A stretch of DNA of 64,000 bases from Orientallactaga sibirica. Lineage: Eukaryota > Chordata > Mammalia > Rodentia > Dipodidae. Positions 1 through 11,502 of this stretch are shown piece by piece. Positions within the stretch are counted from its first letter, which is position 1; each line of letters starts with the position of its first letter. A program made the translations under genes and the position numbers. The notes under the pieces were generated by a model, which saw only the letters and a program-made list of their open reading frames with translations, had not been told where the DNA came from and did no database searches. Location: positions 558,001 through 622,000 of the forward strand of contig JAEOAD010000888.1 in assembly GCA_036365145.1 (NCBI GenBank). Reading direction: 5' to 3'.

Positions 1-251
1 TACTCTGTCCAATCTAGAACTGTCCATAGTGTCTTCTGGAGCTGACTGTGTGTGGTCAGGCTGTTAGCACAGGCTAAGAGGTTACATGTAGTCCCTAAGT
101 AGGAAGTATCATTTAAGCCTAGCTCAACACCAGAAGTGGTCTCACACCTCCCTCAGGCAAAAGGCAGTGGGGACAGGAGCTCAGAAGCAACCCTGCCAGG
201 CCAGACAAATCCTTTCCTGTGGCCTGCAAGGCTAGGAGTGGGGCCACTTAC

Positions 252-369
252 TCCAGTTGGGGTGCTGTTGGTAGTTGCAATAATTGGCTGCTGGAGGTAG
301 AGGCTGGCTGTACTGGGCACACCCACACGTCTCCACCATCTTTGTCTGGAAGCACGAGTACAGGCAGAT
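252..369 (-). CDS. SCNN1G: SCNN1G exon 8 (residues 396-434)
   Basis: A 118-bp exon entered in phase 0 after a pyrimidine-rich tract ending GCAG and left through GTAAGT, with one base of the next codon. It encodes the late part of the cysteine-rich extracellular domain. It begins ICLYSCFQTKMVETCGCAQY and includes the conserved ENaC/degenerin CGC...PLPPAANYC motif, whose cysteines form disulfides that hold the thumb. A Thr stands in the VETCGC stretch where human and mouse, as I recall them, have Lys. The following exon would start with the rest of a Met codon but is off the window. Confidence 0.96.
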
Positions 370-1110
370 CTGCAAGAGGAGGTGCAAGACGCTCTTAAAC
401 TCCTTGCAGGTAGACGCCCAGGGCTCCCTGCCTCCTCCTCCCTCATTCCAAAGGGGCAGACTCCCCCAGACGTGGCTGACCATATCAACAGGTGCCTCAT
501 GCCAAATGGGCCATTAGGCTAGAAAATTGAGAATTTAGGCTGAGACACGGAGACCACGTTAAACTAGGGCTGAGGGGTCATTTTCCACTGTACAAGTGCT
601 GACGTGGAGGTAAATGGGGAGACTGGAACAGCAACCCAGAAACAGTGAGAAACCTCCCTCAGGCTGGAGATAGCAGGTATGAAGCCTGGAGAAGGCCAGT
701 GAAGACCAGTCCACTGCCCTAATCCAGCTGTGATTCTCAGAGGGACACAACTTGCCCAAGTCACCTGTAAGTGAAGGGCACAAGTGGGTGTTGAAGCCAA
801 ACTCAACCCCTCAGCCAGTGTCTCCTACAGATAGGTTCCCTCCTGTCCTTTACCAGCCAAGCCCATTTAGCAAATGGACCTGTCTAGTCTGTACACTGTG
901 TTCCACACATGAGGCAATTAAGCTCTGGCTACAGAACACCTAAGAAGACTGGAACCAGCTGGTAGCATTTGTACTTGCAGTTTTTGGATCAACCCCAGGG
1001 ATCCTCACCCTAGTTCCCGATCCGTGCCACACGTTGGCCTAAATATAACTTTGTCTCTTGGACCCAGGCTACAAAGCAGAGCTAAGCCCCGCCCCTGCCC
1101 TCCGCCATAC
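370..1110 (-). other. SCNN1G intron 7
   Basis: A 741-bp intron with a GTATGG donor and a TTGCAG acceptor. I see no interspersed repeat or hidden exon in it. The open frames on either strand here have no family resemblance and no codon bias. Confidence 0.85.
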
Positions 1111-1209
1111 CTGGAGGGAGTAAGCAGCATTGTAGATGTTTGTGACAGGCACATCACTACCGTCCTCTGTGCACTGGCTGTAGGGTTCACTCAGCTTATA
1201 GGATTCCGT
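1111..1209 (-). CDS. SCNN1G: SCNN1G exon 7 (residues 363-395)
   Basis: A 99-bp, phase 0-0 exon of exactly 33 codons running TESYKLSEPYSQCTEDGSDV through PVTNIYNAAYSLQ. It belongs to the extracellular palm/thumb region, and the Cys in SQCTEDG is a conserved disulfide partner. The acceptor is ATTACAG after a modest pyrimidine tract and the donor is GTATGG. It matches mouse gamma ENaC more closely than human (PVTN rather than PIRN). It lies 17.7 kb downstream of exon 6 and 0.74 kb upstream of exon 8. Confidence 0.96.
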
Positions 1210-1289
1210 CTGTAATCACAACAGCACCCAGTCATCCCTGCCCTCCCTGAAACCCTGAGGGAGGGAGGGCCTCCTGGGAGACAAGAAAC

Positions 1290-1425
1290 CATTTAGTCAT
1301 TCAGTTAACAGAAACATGCCAAGCACTAACTAGGTGCTGGGTGCCATTGTAGACATTGTGCAGTCCACAGTGAGCAAGGCTGACAAGCTCCCTGCTCTGC
1401 CGAACGCACATTCTAGAGGGGCGTC
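1290..1425 (+). repeat. Ancient MIR/L2-type fragment
   Basis: The text resembles the old mammalian repeat signature of a most-common-length disease-free spacer: CAAGCACTAACTAGGTGCTG followed by a segment on caches of GAGCAAGG...TCCCTGCTCT. It is strongly diverged and the family is uncertain. Confidence 0.5.
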
Positions 1426-2188
1426 CAGCTAGATGGCAATAAGCCAGCTCGTTGATAAATGAGCTCATTTTGAGGAGTGATCAGTGAGACTGGGCAGGGA
1501 GACAGGAAGGATTAGAAGGACAAGGAATGATGGGGAAGGAGTCTCTGAGAAAGGGACCTTTCGTAGAGACAAAAGGCCAGAAATAAAAGCAAAATTCACA
1601 CACTTTAACAATAAGTCCATGGCTATGTGGAGCCTGACTCATGATATCTTACAGAAATCTGAAGCCTAACCTCTTAATGACCCATGGTGTCTTACATGAC
1701 CAGTTTCAAGCAAAACAACCAATCTGTGAATTTACTACTAAACAAAACAGAGGTCTAGCTATCCCCTCAGATGTGGGCCTGCGCGTGAATCCTACCATGA
1801 GAAGACCAGGTAACTTCCTCCGTGACTGTGAGGGAACCTCAGCCTCTCCTCAGTGGGGTGCTCTGTCCCGGGCCCTTGCCACTGATCTTCTGCAGTGCAT
1901 CCCAGTACATTGTCTGTCTGATTATGTCTTAGAAACTCTCTTACCACCTGTGTCACCAGCTTTCCCTGCATGGTTTCACATAGCACCTTTGTCATGTTGT
2001 TGGCTCAATATCATGTGATAAGGAAGACCTGGCCTTGCAGGGAAATGGGGAAGTCTCTGGCAGAGGAAGCAGCCAAGATTTGAGGCAGGAGGGGCCAGTT
2101 TGCTTGAAACTTGGCAAAAGAGAGATATCTCTGGAAATGAAGCCAGAACAGAGTGGAGGGGATGGCTTGAGGCAAAAACCATACCCTT
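1426..2188. other. Intron 6, stretch without a recognised feature
   Basis: I see no repeat family, exon or RNA gene here. A 125-codon open frame on the plus strand (1,641-2,018) lacks homology and coding character. Confidence 0.6.
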
Positions 2189-2398
2189 TGGGGCTAAAGG
2201 CATGGCTCAGTGGTTACAGGCGCTTGCTTGTAAAGCCTCACAGCCTAGGTTTGATCCCCAGTACCCACATAAAGTCAGATGTACTAAGTGGCACATGCAT
2301 CTGGAGTTCGGTTTGCAGTGGCAGGAGGCTCTGGCATGCCCATACTCATTCTCTCTGTCTGCCTCTTTCTCTCTCTCAAATAAATAAATAAATAAAAT
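2189..2398 (+). mobile_element. DIP-like SINE
   Basis: A tRNA-related head (GGGCTAAAGGCATGGCTCAG, B box GGTTTGATCCCC), the body CATCTGGAGTTCGGTTTGCA, a pyrimidine tract and an AAATAAATAAATAAAT tail define a complete SINE in intron 6. Confidence 0.9.
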
Positions 2399-2544
2399 CA
2401 TGCCCAGCTTAAAAAATCTGGATTTGGCTTTCAGCCATTGGTGAATCTTCTGGGAATGGAATAAGAAAGATATGTAATGACTCTAAACTGCCCTACCTGA
2501 ACCACCCCCTCCCCCAAGAAGGGCCCAGTTCCCTCCCTACCTTT

Positions 2545-2780
2545 TCTTTTCTCTTTTCTTTTTGTCTTTCTTTCTTTCTTTCTTTCTTCTTTTTTTTTTT
2601 TTTTTTTTTTTGGTTTTTCAAGATAGGGTCTCACTCTAGCCCAGGCTGACCTGGAATTCAGTATGTAGTCTCAAAGCAGCCTTGAACTCATGGCAATCCT
2701 ACCTCTGCCTCCCGAGTGCTGGGATTAAAGGCGTGTGCCACCATGCCCAGCCACCATGCCCAGCCACCATGCCCAGCCAG
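2545..2780 (-). mobile_element. B1-like SINE with CTTT and T tracts
   Basis: A (CTTT)n plus poly-T stretch (about 2,545-2,611) is the reverse-strand tail of a B1-like unit reading CAAGATAGGGTCTCACTCTA to CCACCATGCCCAG. The last 13 bp of its head are present three times in tandem (about 2,739-2,778). Confidence 0.9.
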
Positions 2781-4945
2781 TTCCCTACCTTTTGACCTCC
2801 AATACTGACTTTCTTAGAAAGGGCCAAGGAAAGTAGATCAATAGCCAGATCATAAGAAGAGGGACCATAGGGTCACTCAGCGTTCCAAAACACACCCAAC
2901 CATGTTGTATAGTAACCAGTTTCCCCAGCTTGGCTCCAGCTTAACATTTGTCATTGTGAATTAACAAGCAAAAACCAAAAACTAACATGGAGATGGGGCA
3001 GGATAAAATCGGAGGAGCAAAAATCGGACATAAATTATGAGTATCTATGAAGAGTCCACGGTCAGTCTGTGTACAAGAGCGTGCACATGTGCATCCATGC
3101 ATAAACTTATTTTTTTTTTTTCTGAGAGAGAGGAGAGCAATCCTGGATAAATTGGAAGAGAATAGCAGATTTCTAGAAGAATGATAATTGGGCAAAACAA
3201 GGAACAAGGAGGCTTGACACAGGTAGAAAAGGACCATAGACATGTCAAGAGGCTAGGTCTCTGTTTGTTTTGTCATTCATCTGCTGACCCATTAGTCTCC
3301 CTCAATTAACTGCAAGTGCCTCGAGGGCACTTGGCAGGGCTCACTTTGTAAAGCTGAACAATGGAAGTAAACACAGGAGCAGCCTCTGGCCTCCCTTCTT
3401 CCCCAGCATACCTATCCTCTCACAGCAGATGGAACACCTCCGACATTCACTTTGCTCTGTCCTCTGTCCTTTTTACTAACAATAAACAGTGGACTTGTTC
3501 CTGGTCAGTACAGAATAAATGGCCTTAGCTGGCTGGGTAGCAGGTCCATTTAGAGTTTCTAGTGTCTGGCTTGGGCTGGGAACTAAGGTGCAGAGATGCC
3601 AAGCAGTGGTTCTCCCTGAGGGCACCTCTATTCCATGCCACCCTCTGGACTGCTCCAAGTAGCAGTTTCCCTGGGCAGATGATCCTGGGGGCAGCAGGTT
3701 TTGCCAACTTGTTCACAGAGCTGGGTCTGCCACAGTCTCTCCTTGCCTTCTGCAGGAAGAACTCAGGTGGGCCACGTGTGGCCAGCAAAGGTGGCAGGGA
3801 CTCTGGCAGCCACAAGTACCCGGAAAGCACAGAAATATCACAATCAAAATGATGCCTCCATTCTCTTTATCTGGCTCTCCCCCCCAAAAAAAATAAATAA
3901 ATAAAATATATTTTTTAAAAAAATGGTACCTCAATATTCAGTGGTCTTTCTTTTGCAATGGGGCTTGATGAACCCAGAGCACTTGAGTGGTTCAGATAAC
4001 TTTCTAAAGCAACCAGGAGTAGGGCAGGTGAGAAAAATGAGCTCTCTCCCCAATTATCCCGTTATTCCCCATGGCTAGAGGTCTTTACTTCTTCCCCAGA
4101 GGCTCTGGTAGGAGAAGTTTGTCAGGGTGTTCTCCATTCTGCCCCCCCTCCCCATTTTCCAGAACTGCAAGCTTTCAGCAGGTGGTGGACTTTTGGCTCC
4201 ATCCTGACTTCTAGAGGCATAAATACAAAAGTAAGAATGTGTGTGGAAGTGTGCTATGCATTTGGGCATGCATGGGTACATAGGTAAGGGAATGTGTCTA
4301 CATGGATGCACACACAATGTGTGTGGGTAGAAGTGAGCGTGTGTGGATATATGCTGGTAAGGCAGTGCTGGTGTTTATCCAATCAGGTGGTGTAGTTGGA
4401 ATATGAACTATCTCCCACAGACTCATGCACTGAAAGCTTGTTTGTCAGCTTTTAGGAACTGACTGGATAATGAAGGCTGACACTTCATGAATGGATGGAT
4501 CCACTGATGGAGTCATAATGGGTGGCAAGACTGGGAGGTTAGGGAGATTAGGTGGTGTTGCCTAGTTGGGGGAAGTAGGTCACTAAAGGCATGCCTTGTC
4601 CTCTGGCCCTTTCTAGGGTATTTAGTCACTGTGGCATAAAGTTAACTAGCACACTTCCCTCTCAGAATCCAGAGGAAGAAGACCTGACAGGTGCACTGGG
4701 GAGGTGGGGTATTTAGCATTCCTCTTTAAGGGGAGGAACTGTGCTCAGGGGAAGCCCAGGTAGCAGCAGTGTCTAAAGGCTGGAAAGTGTGCAGTTGACA
4801 AGGGAGTGACCATTACCAAGGCTTCTGTGCTGACAGAGCCAGTCCCTGCCTCTCCCAACGTCTAGGGCTACAACCATCATTATCCCTTCCTCATGTGTGA
4901 GGTGCTCAGCTAGGCCAGGCTCTTCCCACACAGGGCAACTGCCAA
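2781..4945. other. Intron 6, mostly unique sequence
   Basis: Between the SINEs I see only vague traces: a possible SINE-tail remnant ending in AAATAAATAAATAAAAT near 3,885-3,906, an LTR-like stretch at 4,385-4,640 (separate entry) and a TG-rich patch at about 4,235-4,350. No exon is supported. Confidence 0.55.
4385..4645 (+). mobile_element. Possible diverged MaLR LTR fragment
   Basis: The run GGAATATGAACTATCTCCCA, the later GGTGGTGTTGCCTAGTTGGG and AGTAGGTCACTAAAGGCATG follow the order of MaLR-type LTR U3 sequence. It is degraded and lacks a recognisable 3' end. Confidence 0.5.
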
Positions 4946-4989
4946 TTATTATATCTATATCTGCATCTATAGCATCTATATCTATCTAT

Positions 4990-5190
4990 CTATAAAATTT
5001 ATTTCTTTGGGAGAGAGAGAAGATAGAGAAAAGAGAATGGGCATGCCAGGGCCTTCAGCCACTGCAAACTCCAGACATATGTACCACATTGTGCATCTGG
5101 TTTTACATGGGTACTGGGGAATCAAACCTGGGTCTGTTGGCTTTGCAGGCAAGCACCTTAACTACTAAGCCATCTCTTCAGCAAACCCCA
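4990..5190 (-). mobile_element. DIP-like SINE
   Basis: Reverse-strand copy with a tail and (TCTA)-rich region at its left, body ending TGGGTACTGGGGAATCAAAC, and head AGCCATCTCTTCAGC. Confidence 0.85.
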
Positions 5191-5309
5191 CCCCCAAGTA
5201 CTGTTTTTACGTTTCAGTGTACTGGTATCTTTTTATTAAGCTACCCTCCCCTCTCTCTCTCTCTCTCTCTTTGCCCATTCACATATCTATATTAAATCTT
5301 TTTATTTAT

Positions 5310-5695
5310 TTATTTTGTTACATTTGGCATGTGCATGTGTAGTGTGTGTGGTGTGTGATGTGATGTGTCTATAGTGTGTGTGTGTGTGTGTGTGCGCGCA
5401 GATGAATGCACCTGTGCTCATGGTGCTGAGGCCAGAGGAGAAGTCAGGTGCTTCCCTCTTTTCACTCATCTACCTGTTTCCTTGAGACAGAGTCTAACTC
5501 AACCCAGAACTGCCAATTATACCTTTTTTTTTTCAGTCAGCAAGCCTCAGCGATTCTACAGTTTTTACCTCCCCACAAGATGGTTGTGGCCATGTTTACA
5601 TTTACATGGATGCTGGAGGATCAAATTAAGGCCCTTATGCTTGTGCAGCAGGTGATCTGAACTGCTGAGCCATTTCCCCAATCCCTAAGTCCCAT
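5310..5695 (-). mobile_element. B4-like composite SINE with TG repeat
   Basis: A (TG)n tract at about 5,373-5,393 is followed by GAGACAGAGTCTAACTCAAC (B1-derived part) and a tRNA-like end reading CTGAACTGCTGAGCCATTTC. This is the order of a reverse-strand B4 (ID plus B1) composite, heavily diverged. Confidence 0.65.
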
Positions 5696-5721
5696 CATAA
5701 AAAAAGAAAAAAAAAAAAAAA

Positions 5722-5804
5722 GCCAGGCATGGTGGAGGTAGGAGGATTGCTGTGGATTCAAGTTCCAGGTCAGCCTGAGATAGAGTGAGAACCTATCTCA
5801 AAAA

Positions 5805-5847
<43 letters not shown>

Positions 5848-5848
5848 A
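5722..5848 (+). mobile_element. Internally deleted B1-like SINE with (AAAT)n tail
   Basis: It starts GCCAGGCATGGTGGAGGTAG, so the CACGCCTTTAATCCC segment is missing and the head joins directly to AGGTAGGAGGATTGC. The tail is about eleven AAAT units (5,800-5,848). Confidence 0.85.
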
Positions 5849-6110
5849 ATCCCCCCCCAACTCTATTTCATACTAACCACCCTGAAATTCTTCTATGGTG
5901 AAAGTCAAGATCTCAGCTCCGCTAAACAGGAATGTACCTGCAGGCCGCACAATTAGCTAGATGGAGCTGCGTCTCCTGCTACCAGTGATGAAGCCACACT
6001 CCACCTGCATCTTGTTTTAGGGCCACCACAGTAGGGTGGGCAGTAAGCAAGTTGGTCTCCCAGCTCATCCAGAGTGGTCCTGCATTCCTGTTTTCACTGT
6101 TGTACATTTC
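5849..6110. other. Intron 6, no recognised feature
   Basis: Unremarkable intronic sequence; no repeat family recognised. Confidence 0.5.
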
Positions 6111-6450
6111 TTTTTAAGACTTCCTTGAAGTAAAAGATTTCCCCTGTAGTAAAAATTCAGTTGGCCCAAACCATTCCCTGGACTTCTCATCGAAAACTAG
6201 GTCCTGCCCTGGCCTAAGTGGAGCCCTTCTTTCCCTTGGTGGGCTTCTGGTTCTGCAGAGAAAGGCTAGTGTGATGGGGATGGAGGAGATGGAGGGGGCC
6301 TTTCTCAAACCTGTTCAGTAGGGACTGGGTGTTGAAGAGCTGCTCGCTCCTGCCACCATGCCTTCCTGCAGAGAGGCCTTTACTCTCAGAATGTGAGCCA
6401 ATCAACCCTTCCTTCCTTCATTGCTTTTGTCATAATAATGAGAAAAGTAA
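6111..6450 (+). mobile_element. Possible MaLR/ORR1-like LTR 3' part
   Basis: CTGCCACCATGCCTTCCTGC, then TGTGAGCCAATCAACCCTTC, then ATTGCTTTTGTCATAATAAT and AAAAGTAACGAATAC match the order at the 3' end of rodent MaLR LTRs (polyadenylation region and end). The 5' limit is unclear. Confidence 0.55.
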
Positions 6451-6885
6451 CGAATACATTGTATTAACTCATTTGACCACCACAACAGATCCACTTTCCA
6501 TAAAATAAAGTACAGAGATAACTTGCCTAACACTGCTCTTCTCTGGGTGGATAAAGAATATGTTCGTCATAATGGTGGGGACTTCTAGGGAAGGGAAATA
6601 GCCAACCTAGTGTGACAGCACATGGCATTGATACGGGTTCTGGAATTCTCAACTTGTAACTAAAGAAAAGGGGCTATTGACTAGAAATTCCTTCCTTCCT
6701 GATTCCCCTTTTCCCTCCCTCCTTTCCACCTTTCCTCCCTTTCCTGGAGCTCGTTTGCAGTAGCAAAAGGCCACATACACATGCACACACACTCACACGT
6801 GTGCAATGCCCCCCATACAAATAAATAAAAATCTAAAACTGTAACACTTGACTTTTTGCCAAGGAAAACAATGAATATTATTCCA

Positions 6886-6886
<1 letters not shown>

Positions 6887-6931
<45 letters not shown>
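6887..6931 (+). repeat. (GA)n microsatellite
   Basis: An uninterrupted run of about 21 GA units starting after GCA; likely length-variable between individuals. Confidence 0.95.
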
Positions 6932-6933
<2 letters not shown>

Positions 6934-7009
6934 TGGTCAAAGTACATGGCTCACATGTAACTACTCAGAAAGAGAGAGCTGAGGTTCCAGTCCAGAGCTT
7001 TCCCTCTCA

Positions 7010-7110
7010 CTTCTGTGCCTTTAGTCACTACTGTGAGAATGCCCTGAGCCTAGTGCCGGGAAAGTGTGTAGCACAATGCCTGGTGCAGAGTAAGTTCCCT
7101 AAGAAGGTTA
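7010..7110 (+). repeat. MIR 3'-end fragment
   Basis: TGTGTAGCACAATGCCTGGT followed by GCAGAGTAAGTTCCC parallels the MIR end (AGAACAGTGCCTGGCACATAGTAAG); old and diverged. Confidence 0.5.
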
Positions 7111-7419
7111 GTTTTAATCATGAAAAGAAGTGTGTTTTCTAGTCATGATCTCATCTACTCTCAACAGTGCACCATGAATGACAGATGTCCCCAAATATGA
7201 CCTCTAGCCCAAATCTTTCTGCTGAGACCTAACTGATCACTGGTCATTTCCACTTTGGTGGCCCATGAATACCTTAAACATACCACATTTAAGGGAGCTT
7301 GCAAAAGTAGCCAGATTTGCCATCCCATAAAGAGATAAAGTTTACTTTCTACCCTTGAATCTGGGTCAGTTATGTGACTTAGTGACCGGTAGGTCATTAA
7401 GAAGTACAATACCAGTAGA

Positions 7420-8475
7420 TGCTTAAAACTGCTTGCACATCCAGGGATGGGATACCTTCCAGAGAGTTGTTGGCCAGGGAGGTCCCTGATACCCCCAAAA
7501 TATTACAGGCCATTGCTGAGGCTCTTGCTTTCCAACCAGGAATAGATGGTAAGACCCTATTGCTGAAGACTCCACATACTTGGGCTGCAAGGTCACTGAG
7601 AAATCCTGCTGGAGCTGAGCTGAAAACCTCCTCCATGTAGACCAGCTGAGAGAAAGCTGGAAAAAGCTACATTGCATGCAGTTCAGTGGGAGAGAGAGAA
7701 ATCACCAGTGAAGATACTCAACAGTGGACACTGCAAGCCTTAAATTTTGCCAGCAAGGCCAAATGAGCCAATGGGTGCAACAGTGGCATGTCTGTTATGG
7801 GGGAAACCAACTGCTCTCTAATTGGACTGGATGCTCGCTTCATGGGAGGGAATACATCCCTGATACTGAAAACCCAAAACAGGGATAATCATGAGCCTAG
7901 GGGTATAATGTCTGCTGGTGTCTGGCTAAATGTATATACTGTGCTCACCAAACTGTCTAGTAAGCACTTCTTTTAATGTTCATACCCATATATTAATGCT
8001 CCTCTCACTTTTGGTTAGAGAAGCTTCTCTTTTCAGATGGCAGTGACCTTGGAATGATTCAAAAGGCACCACAGCGCTGAGAAGAAGGGACAGAGGAGTA
8101 CTCAACACTGAAACATCTCTAACACACCTTCCAAGGCTCAGGGTCCATTGCGGAAGAGGGGTTGGAAAGAGTATAAGAGCCAAAGGAAGGGTAGGACTCC
8201 TTACAACATGCTCCCCCAGACACAAAATGGCCTGGATATCCATGACCTCACAGTGCCTGACACCACCTACACAAGACCATCATAATAGGAGGAAAAGATA
8301 ATGACATCAAAATAAAAGAGAGACTGAAGCCGGGCATGGTGGCACACGCCTTTAATCCCAGCACTCGGGAGGCAGAGGTAGGAGGATCGCTGTGAGTTCG
8401 AGGCCTCCCTGAGACTACATAGTGAATTCCAGGTCAGCCTGAGCTAAAGTGAGACCCTACCTCGAAAAACCAAAA

Positions 8476-8514
<39 letters not shown>

Positions 8515-8645
8515 GAGACTGATTAAGAGGGGGAGGGGGTATGATGGGAGAGCGGAGTTTCAAAGGGGAAAGAGGGGGGAAGGGAGGGAATTACCATGGC
8601 TTATCGTCTAAAGTTTATGTCAATAAAAAAATAAATAATAAAAGA
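7420..8645 (+). mobile_element. 5'-truncated L1, 3' UTR only, split by a B1
   Basis: This is the 3' UTR of an L1 subfamily found again at 36.8, 43.7, 49.4 (minus), 51.1, 54.6 (minus) and 59.8 kb. Diagnostic phrases are GGCATGTCTGTTATGGGGGA, TTAATGCTCCTCTCACTTTT and GGCCTGGATATCCATGACCT. It ends in AATAAAAAAATAAATAATAAAA. A B1-like SINE (8,328-8,516) interrupts it. No ORF2 sequence is present. Confidence 0.85.
8328..8516 (+). mobile_element. B1-like SINE inside the L1
   Basis: Full-length copy from GCCGGGCATGGTGGCACACG to ACCTCGAAAAACC with an (AAAT)n tail. AGAGACTGA occurs on both sides and looks like the target duplication. Confidence 0.9.
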
Positions 8646-8899
8646 AGTGCTTGCACATGGGAATGTGTCTTTGCTTGTCGAGTTTGGAACCTGTGTCACA
8701 TGTGAACAAGTCCAAGTCAGCCAGCTGGAGAGGAGAGGCCACAGGAGGAGGACAAAGAGAGCCAGGACTGGCTGAAGTCAGCTGAGTCTGGTCTGGATGA
8801 GAGAAACTGTGCAGAAGAACCTAGCCCACAGCTCTAACCTCCAGACTGTGACCTAATCATTGGTGGTTGTTTGAAGCCACTTACGTTTGGATAGCTCAT

Positions 8900-9370
8900 A
8901 TGTAGTCAAAGTTAAGTGACAAGGTGCCTAAACCTGAGCTCAGCATCTCCTCCACCCACCAAAGCCTGCTTGTATTAGCTAATGACAGCCCCATCCATCC
9001 TGCTGTCCAAGCTCAAAACCCCAAGCATCATTCTAGAAACTTCTCTCATTCACTCCTTCCAGTCGTCAGTAGAGGTCTAGAACGTCTTTTGAATCTGCTA
9101 GTGTTCTTTACTCTTGTTCACTGTGATCCAATTCACATCCTCCATGACCTGGCTATTGAAAGTCACCCAGCTGTCCTCCTGGCCCCACACTTTCCCTTCC
9201 TCGGTTCCTCCTCCACACACCCCTCAAGTCTCACCCATCTGAATCACAGATCTGGTCCTATCACTGTTTCTCCTCGCTTGATGATTCACTACAAATGCAC
9301 CAGCTTAGCTTTCGAAGCGTTCCTCGATTGGCCTCAGATTACTTTTCAAGTTCTACCTTCCTCTTGACTC
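8900..9370 (+). repeat. L2-like ancient LINE fragment
   Basis: The order of phrases (CCATCCTGCTGTCCAAGCTC, TTCTAGAAACTTCTCTCATT, GATCTGGTCCTATCACTGTT) resembles the body of an old L2 copy. It accounts for the 147-codon open frame here. Strongly diverged. Confidence 0.45.
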
Positions 9371-9465
9371 ACTTCAAACCAACAGGCATGTCTGAATTCA
9401 ATAGTGGGAGGGACTTCATTACAGAAAACGTGGACATTGAAGGTGTAGTTAAAAGTATACAATTG

Positions 9466-9625
9466 GGTTGGGCACGGTGATGCCTGCCTGTAATCCCAGA
9501 TACTTGGGAGGGTGAAGCAGGAGGATTGTGGGTTTGAGTGTGGCCTGGGCTACATAGTGAAATCCTATTTCAAAATAAAACAAAATATAATAATAATAAT
9601 AATAATGATGAAGAAGAAGAAGAAT
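9466..9625 (+). mobile_element. Diverged B1-like SINE with TAA/GAA tail
   Basis: GGTTGGGCACGGTGATGCCT to GGGCTACATAGTGAAATCC, followed by A-rich, (TAA)n and (GAA)n sequence at about 9,585-9,625. Confidence 0.8.
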
Positions 9626-9705
9626 GTGATGATGTAGTTCAATAGTAGAGAGCCTACCTAGTATATCTGAGACCCTGCATTGAATTCCCTAGTACTGCAA
9701 TAAGT
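9626..9705 (+). mobile_element. ID-like tRNA-derived fragment
   Basis: GATGTAGTTCAATAGTAGAG...GAATTCCCTAGTACTGCAAT keeps the spacing of an ID element's A and B boxes, directly after the previous SINE. Confidence 0.55.
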
Positions 9706-9803
9706 TAAGTTAGACATGAAACAACAAACTATACAGTTGGCCTTTTACATCTATAACTTCAAACAATCAAGCAAAATATATTTTTTTAAACTTATATCTC
9801 TAG

Positions 9804-10130
9804 GGGCTGGGCAGATAGCTCAGTAGATAAAATGCTTCCTGTGCAAGGAGGAAGTCCCAAGTTCAGATCCCCAGCACCCACTTAAAAGGCCAGATGAGGC
9901 AGTGCTGGCCTTTAATCCCAGCCGTGGCAGAGACAGGAGGATCCTGGAGCTTGCTGGCTAGTTAGTCTAGCCGCACTGGCGAGCTCCAGGTTCACTGAGA
10001 TACCCTGTCTGAAAAACACGGTGGAGAGATATTGAGGAAGGCATCTGACATGACCTTGACCTCCACAAGCTCATGTGCACACACGTGTATGTACATGCAT
10101 ACACACACACACAAACACATATGCACACAA
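9804..10130 (+). mobile_element. B4-like composite SINE
   Basis: A tRNA-like head (GGGGCTGGGCAGATAGCTCA, GTTCAGATCCCCAGCACCCA) is fused to a B1-like body (GGCCTTTAATCCCAGCCGTG) and ends in a (CA)-rich stretch at about 10,080-10,130. Confidence 0.8.
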
Positions 10131-10734
10131 GTTATATCATTACTGCACATGTACAGAGTTTTCCCTTAAGATTACCCTGTAAATAACATGGCCTAACAAC
10201 TATTTGCAATTATACAGTAGTAGGTGTTATAAGCAATTTGGACATGATTTAAAGTATATGGGAGGATGTGTGCAGTAGGCTCAATGCAAATGTTACACCA
10301 TGTGATTTAGGTTTGAGCACCTATGAATTCGACCCATTATGAACAGAAAATATTTGGGAAAAGTGGCATTTATACAGAACATGTACAGATTTTTCTTATT
10401 ATTCTCTAAACCATACAATATAATAAAGATTTACATAGCGATGGGTATTATAAGTAATATAGACATTATTTAAAATGTAGAGGAAAACATATGCAAATAC
10501 TATACCATTTAATATAAGGAACTTAACATCCATGGATTTTCATATCACTGAGGCGTCCTGGAACCAATTTCCCCCACAATGGCAGGCCCTAGGAACTCAG
10601 CTTATGGTGATTAACTCTACATTCATAAAACAAAATTTTTTACTGCCATTGAAATTAAATGGCTATATAGTTCCACTTTTATAACAAAACAAAGCAAATA
10701 AGCCAATTTTGCAATTAGAAAATAGAGTGGGAGG
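10131..10734. other. Intron 6, AT-rich unique sequence
   Basis: An AT-rich stretch with no recognised repeat. Two segments, around 10,195-10,275 and 10,425-10,515, look alike (tacagtagtaggtgttataa and tacatagcgatgggtattat), suggesting an old local duplication or an unnamed repeat. Confidence 0.45.
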
Positions 10735-11168
10735 GCTTTGCCCTGCGTAGGACTATGGGTGGTGTGATGAGTCATCCTCATTGCTCAAGTCAAGTTTAGG
10801 AGCATGTGGAAGACACACCTCAGGGACGGTTTCTGAGGAGTCTCCCGAGGCATTTAACTGAGGGGGAAAGACTCATTCTGAATGTGGGCAGCACCAGTTC
10901 ATGGGCTGGTGTCTGAGAGAATGAAAAGTTTTAATAAGTGAGAATGCGAGCTGAGCACCAGCATTCCTCTCTCCCTGCTTCCTGACTGTGGGCAATGTGA
11001 GGCAGTGCCCACACTCTTGATGCCACTGCCGGAGAGGCTCTCGCCAGCATGTCCCCACCCTCCATGATAGACTGAACCCTCAGAGTGCGAAACAAAATAA
11101 ACTGCTCCTCCCTTCAGTTGCATTTGCCAGGGACTTTGTCACAGCAATGAGAAAAGTAGCCCATACAA
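10735..11168 (+). mobile_element. Rodent MaLR-like LTR
   Basis: The middle reads GAATGTGGGCAGCACCAGTT, GAGCTGAGCACCAGCATTCC and TTCCTGACTGTGGGCAATGT. The 3' end reads CAAAATAAACTGCTCCTCCC then AAAAGTAGCCCATACAAG. The AATAAA-containing part is the LTR polyadenylation region. It accounts for nearby open frames. Confidence 0.7.
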
Positions 11169-11502
11169 GTGGCTTTAACTTTTTTCTTTTGCTTTGATTC
11201 TGTTATATGTTATAAATGCTATTTGTGCATGATAAAAAGGATATTCCCAATTATTGGTGAAAATGAATTAAGATGATTTTTAAACCTTTTAGAGGAAGAA
11301 ATAGATTCAACCTCTACTTCACATCCTGTAGAAAAATTTAACCAGCTGTGGTATTAAGTGAAATACTAATTAATGTAGCTGCAAGAACTCAGAACAGTGT
11401 CTGATCTCAAAGTGGGAAACCCCAGTAAGAGGAAAACAAAACTGTAACTCTGCTGTATTTGCTGTTTTTTATTGGGACAAAAAATACCATAAAAGCAAAA
11501 AC

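Noticed and set aside
8924..9367. 147-codon open frame
   Set aside because: Falls in an L2-like ancient repeat; serine/histidine/proline-rich with no domain.
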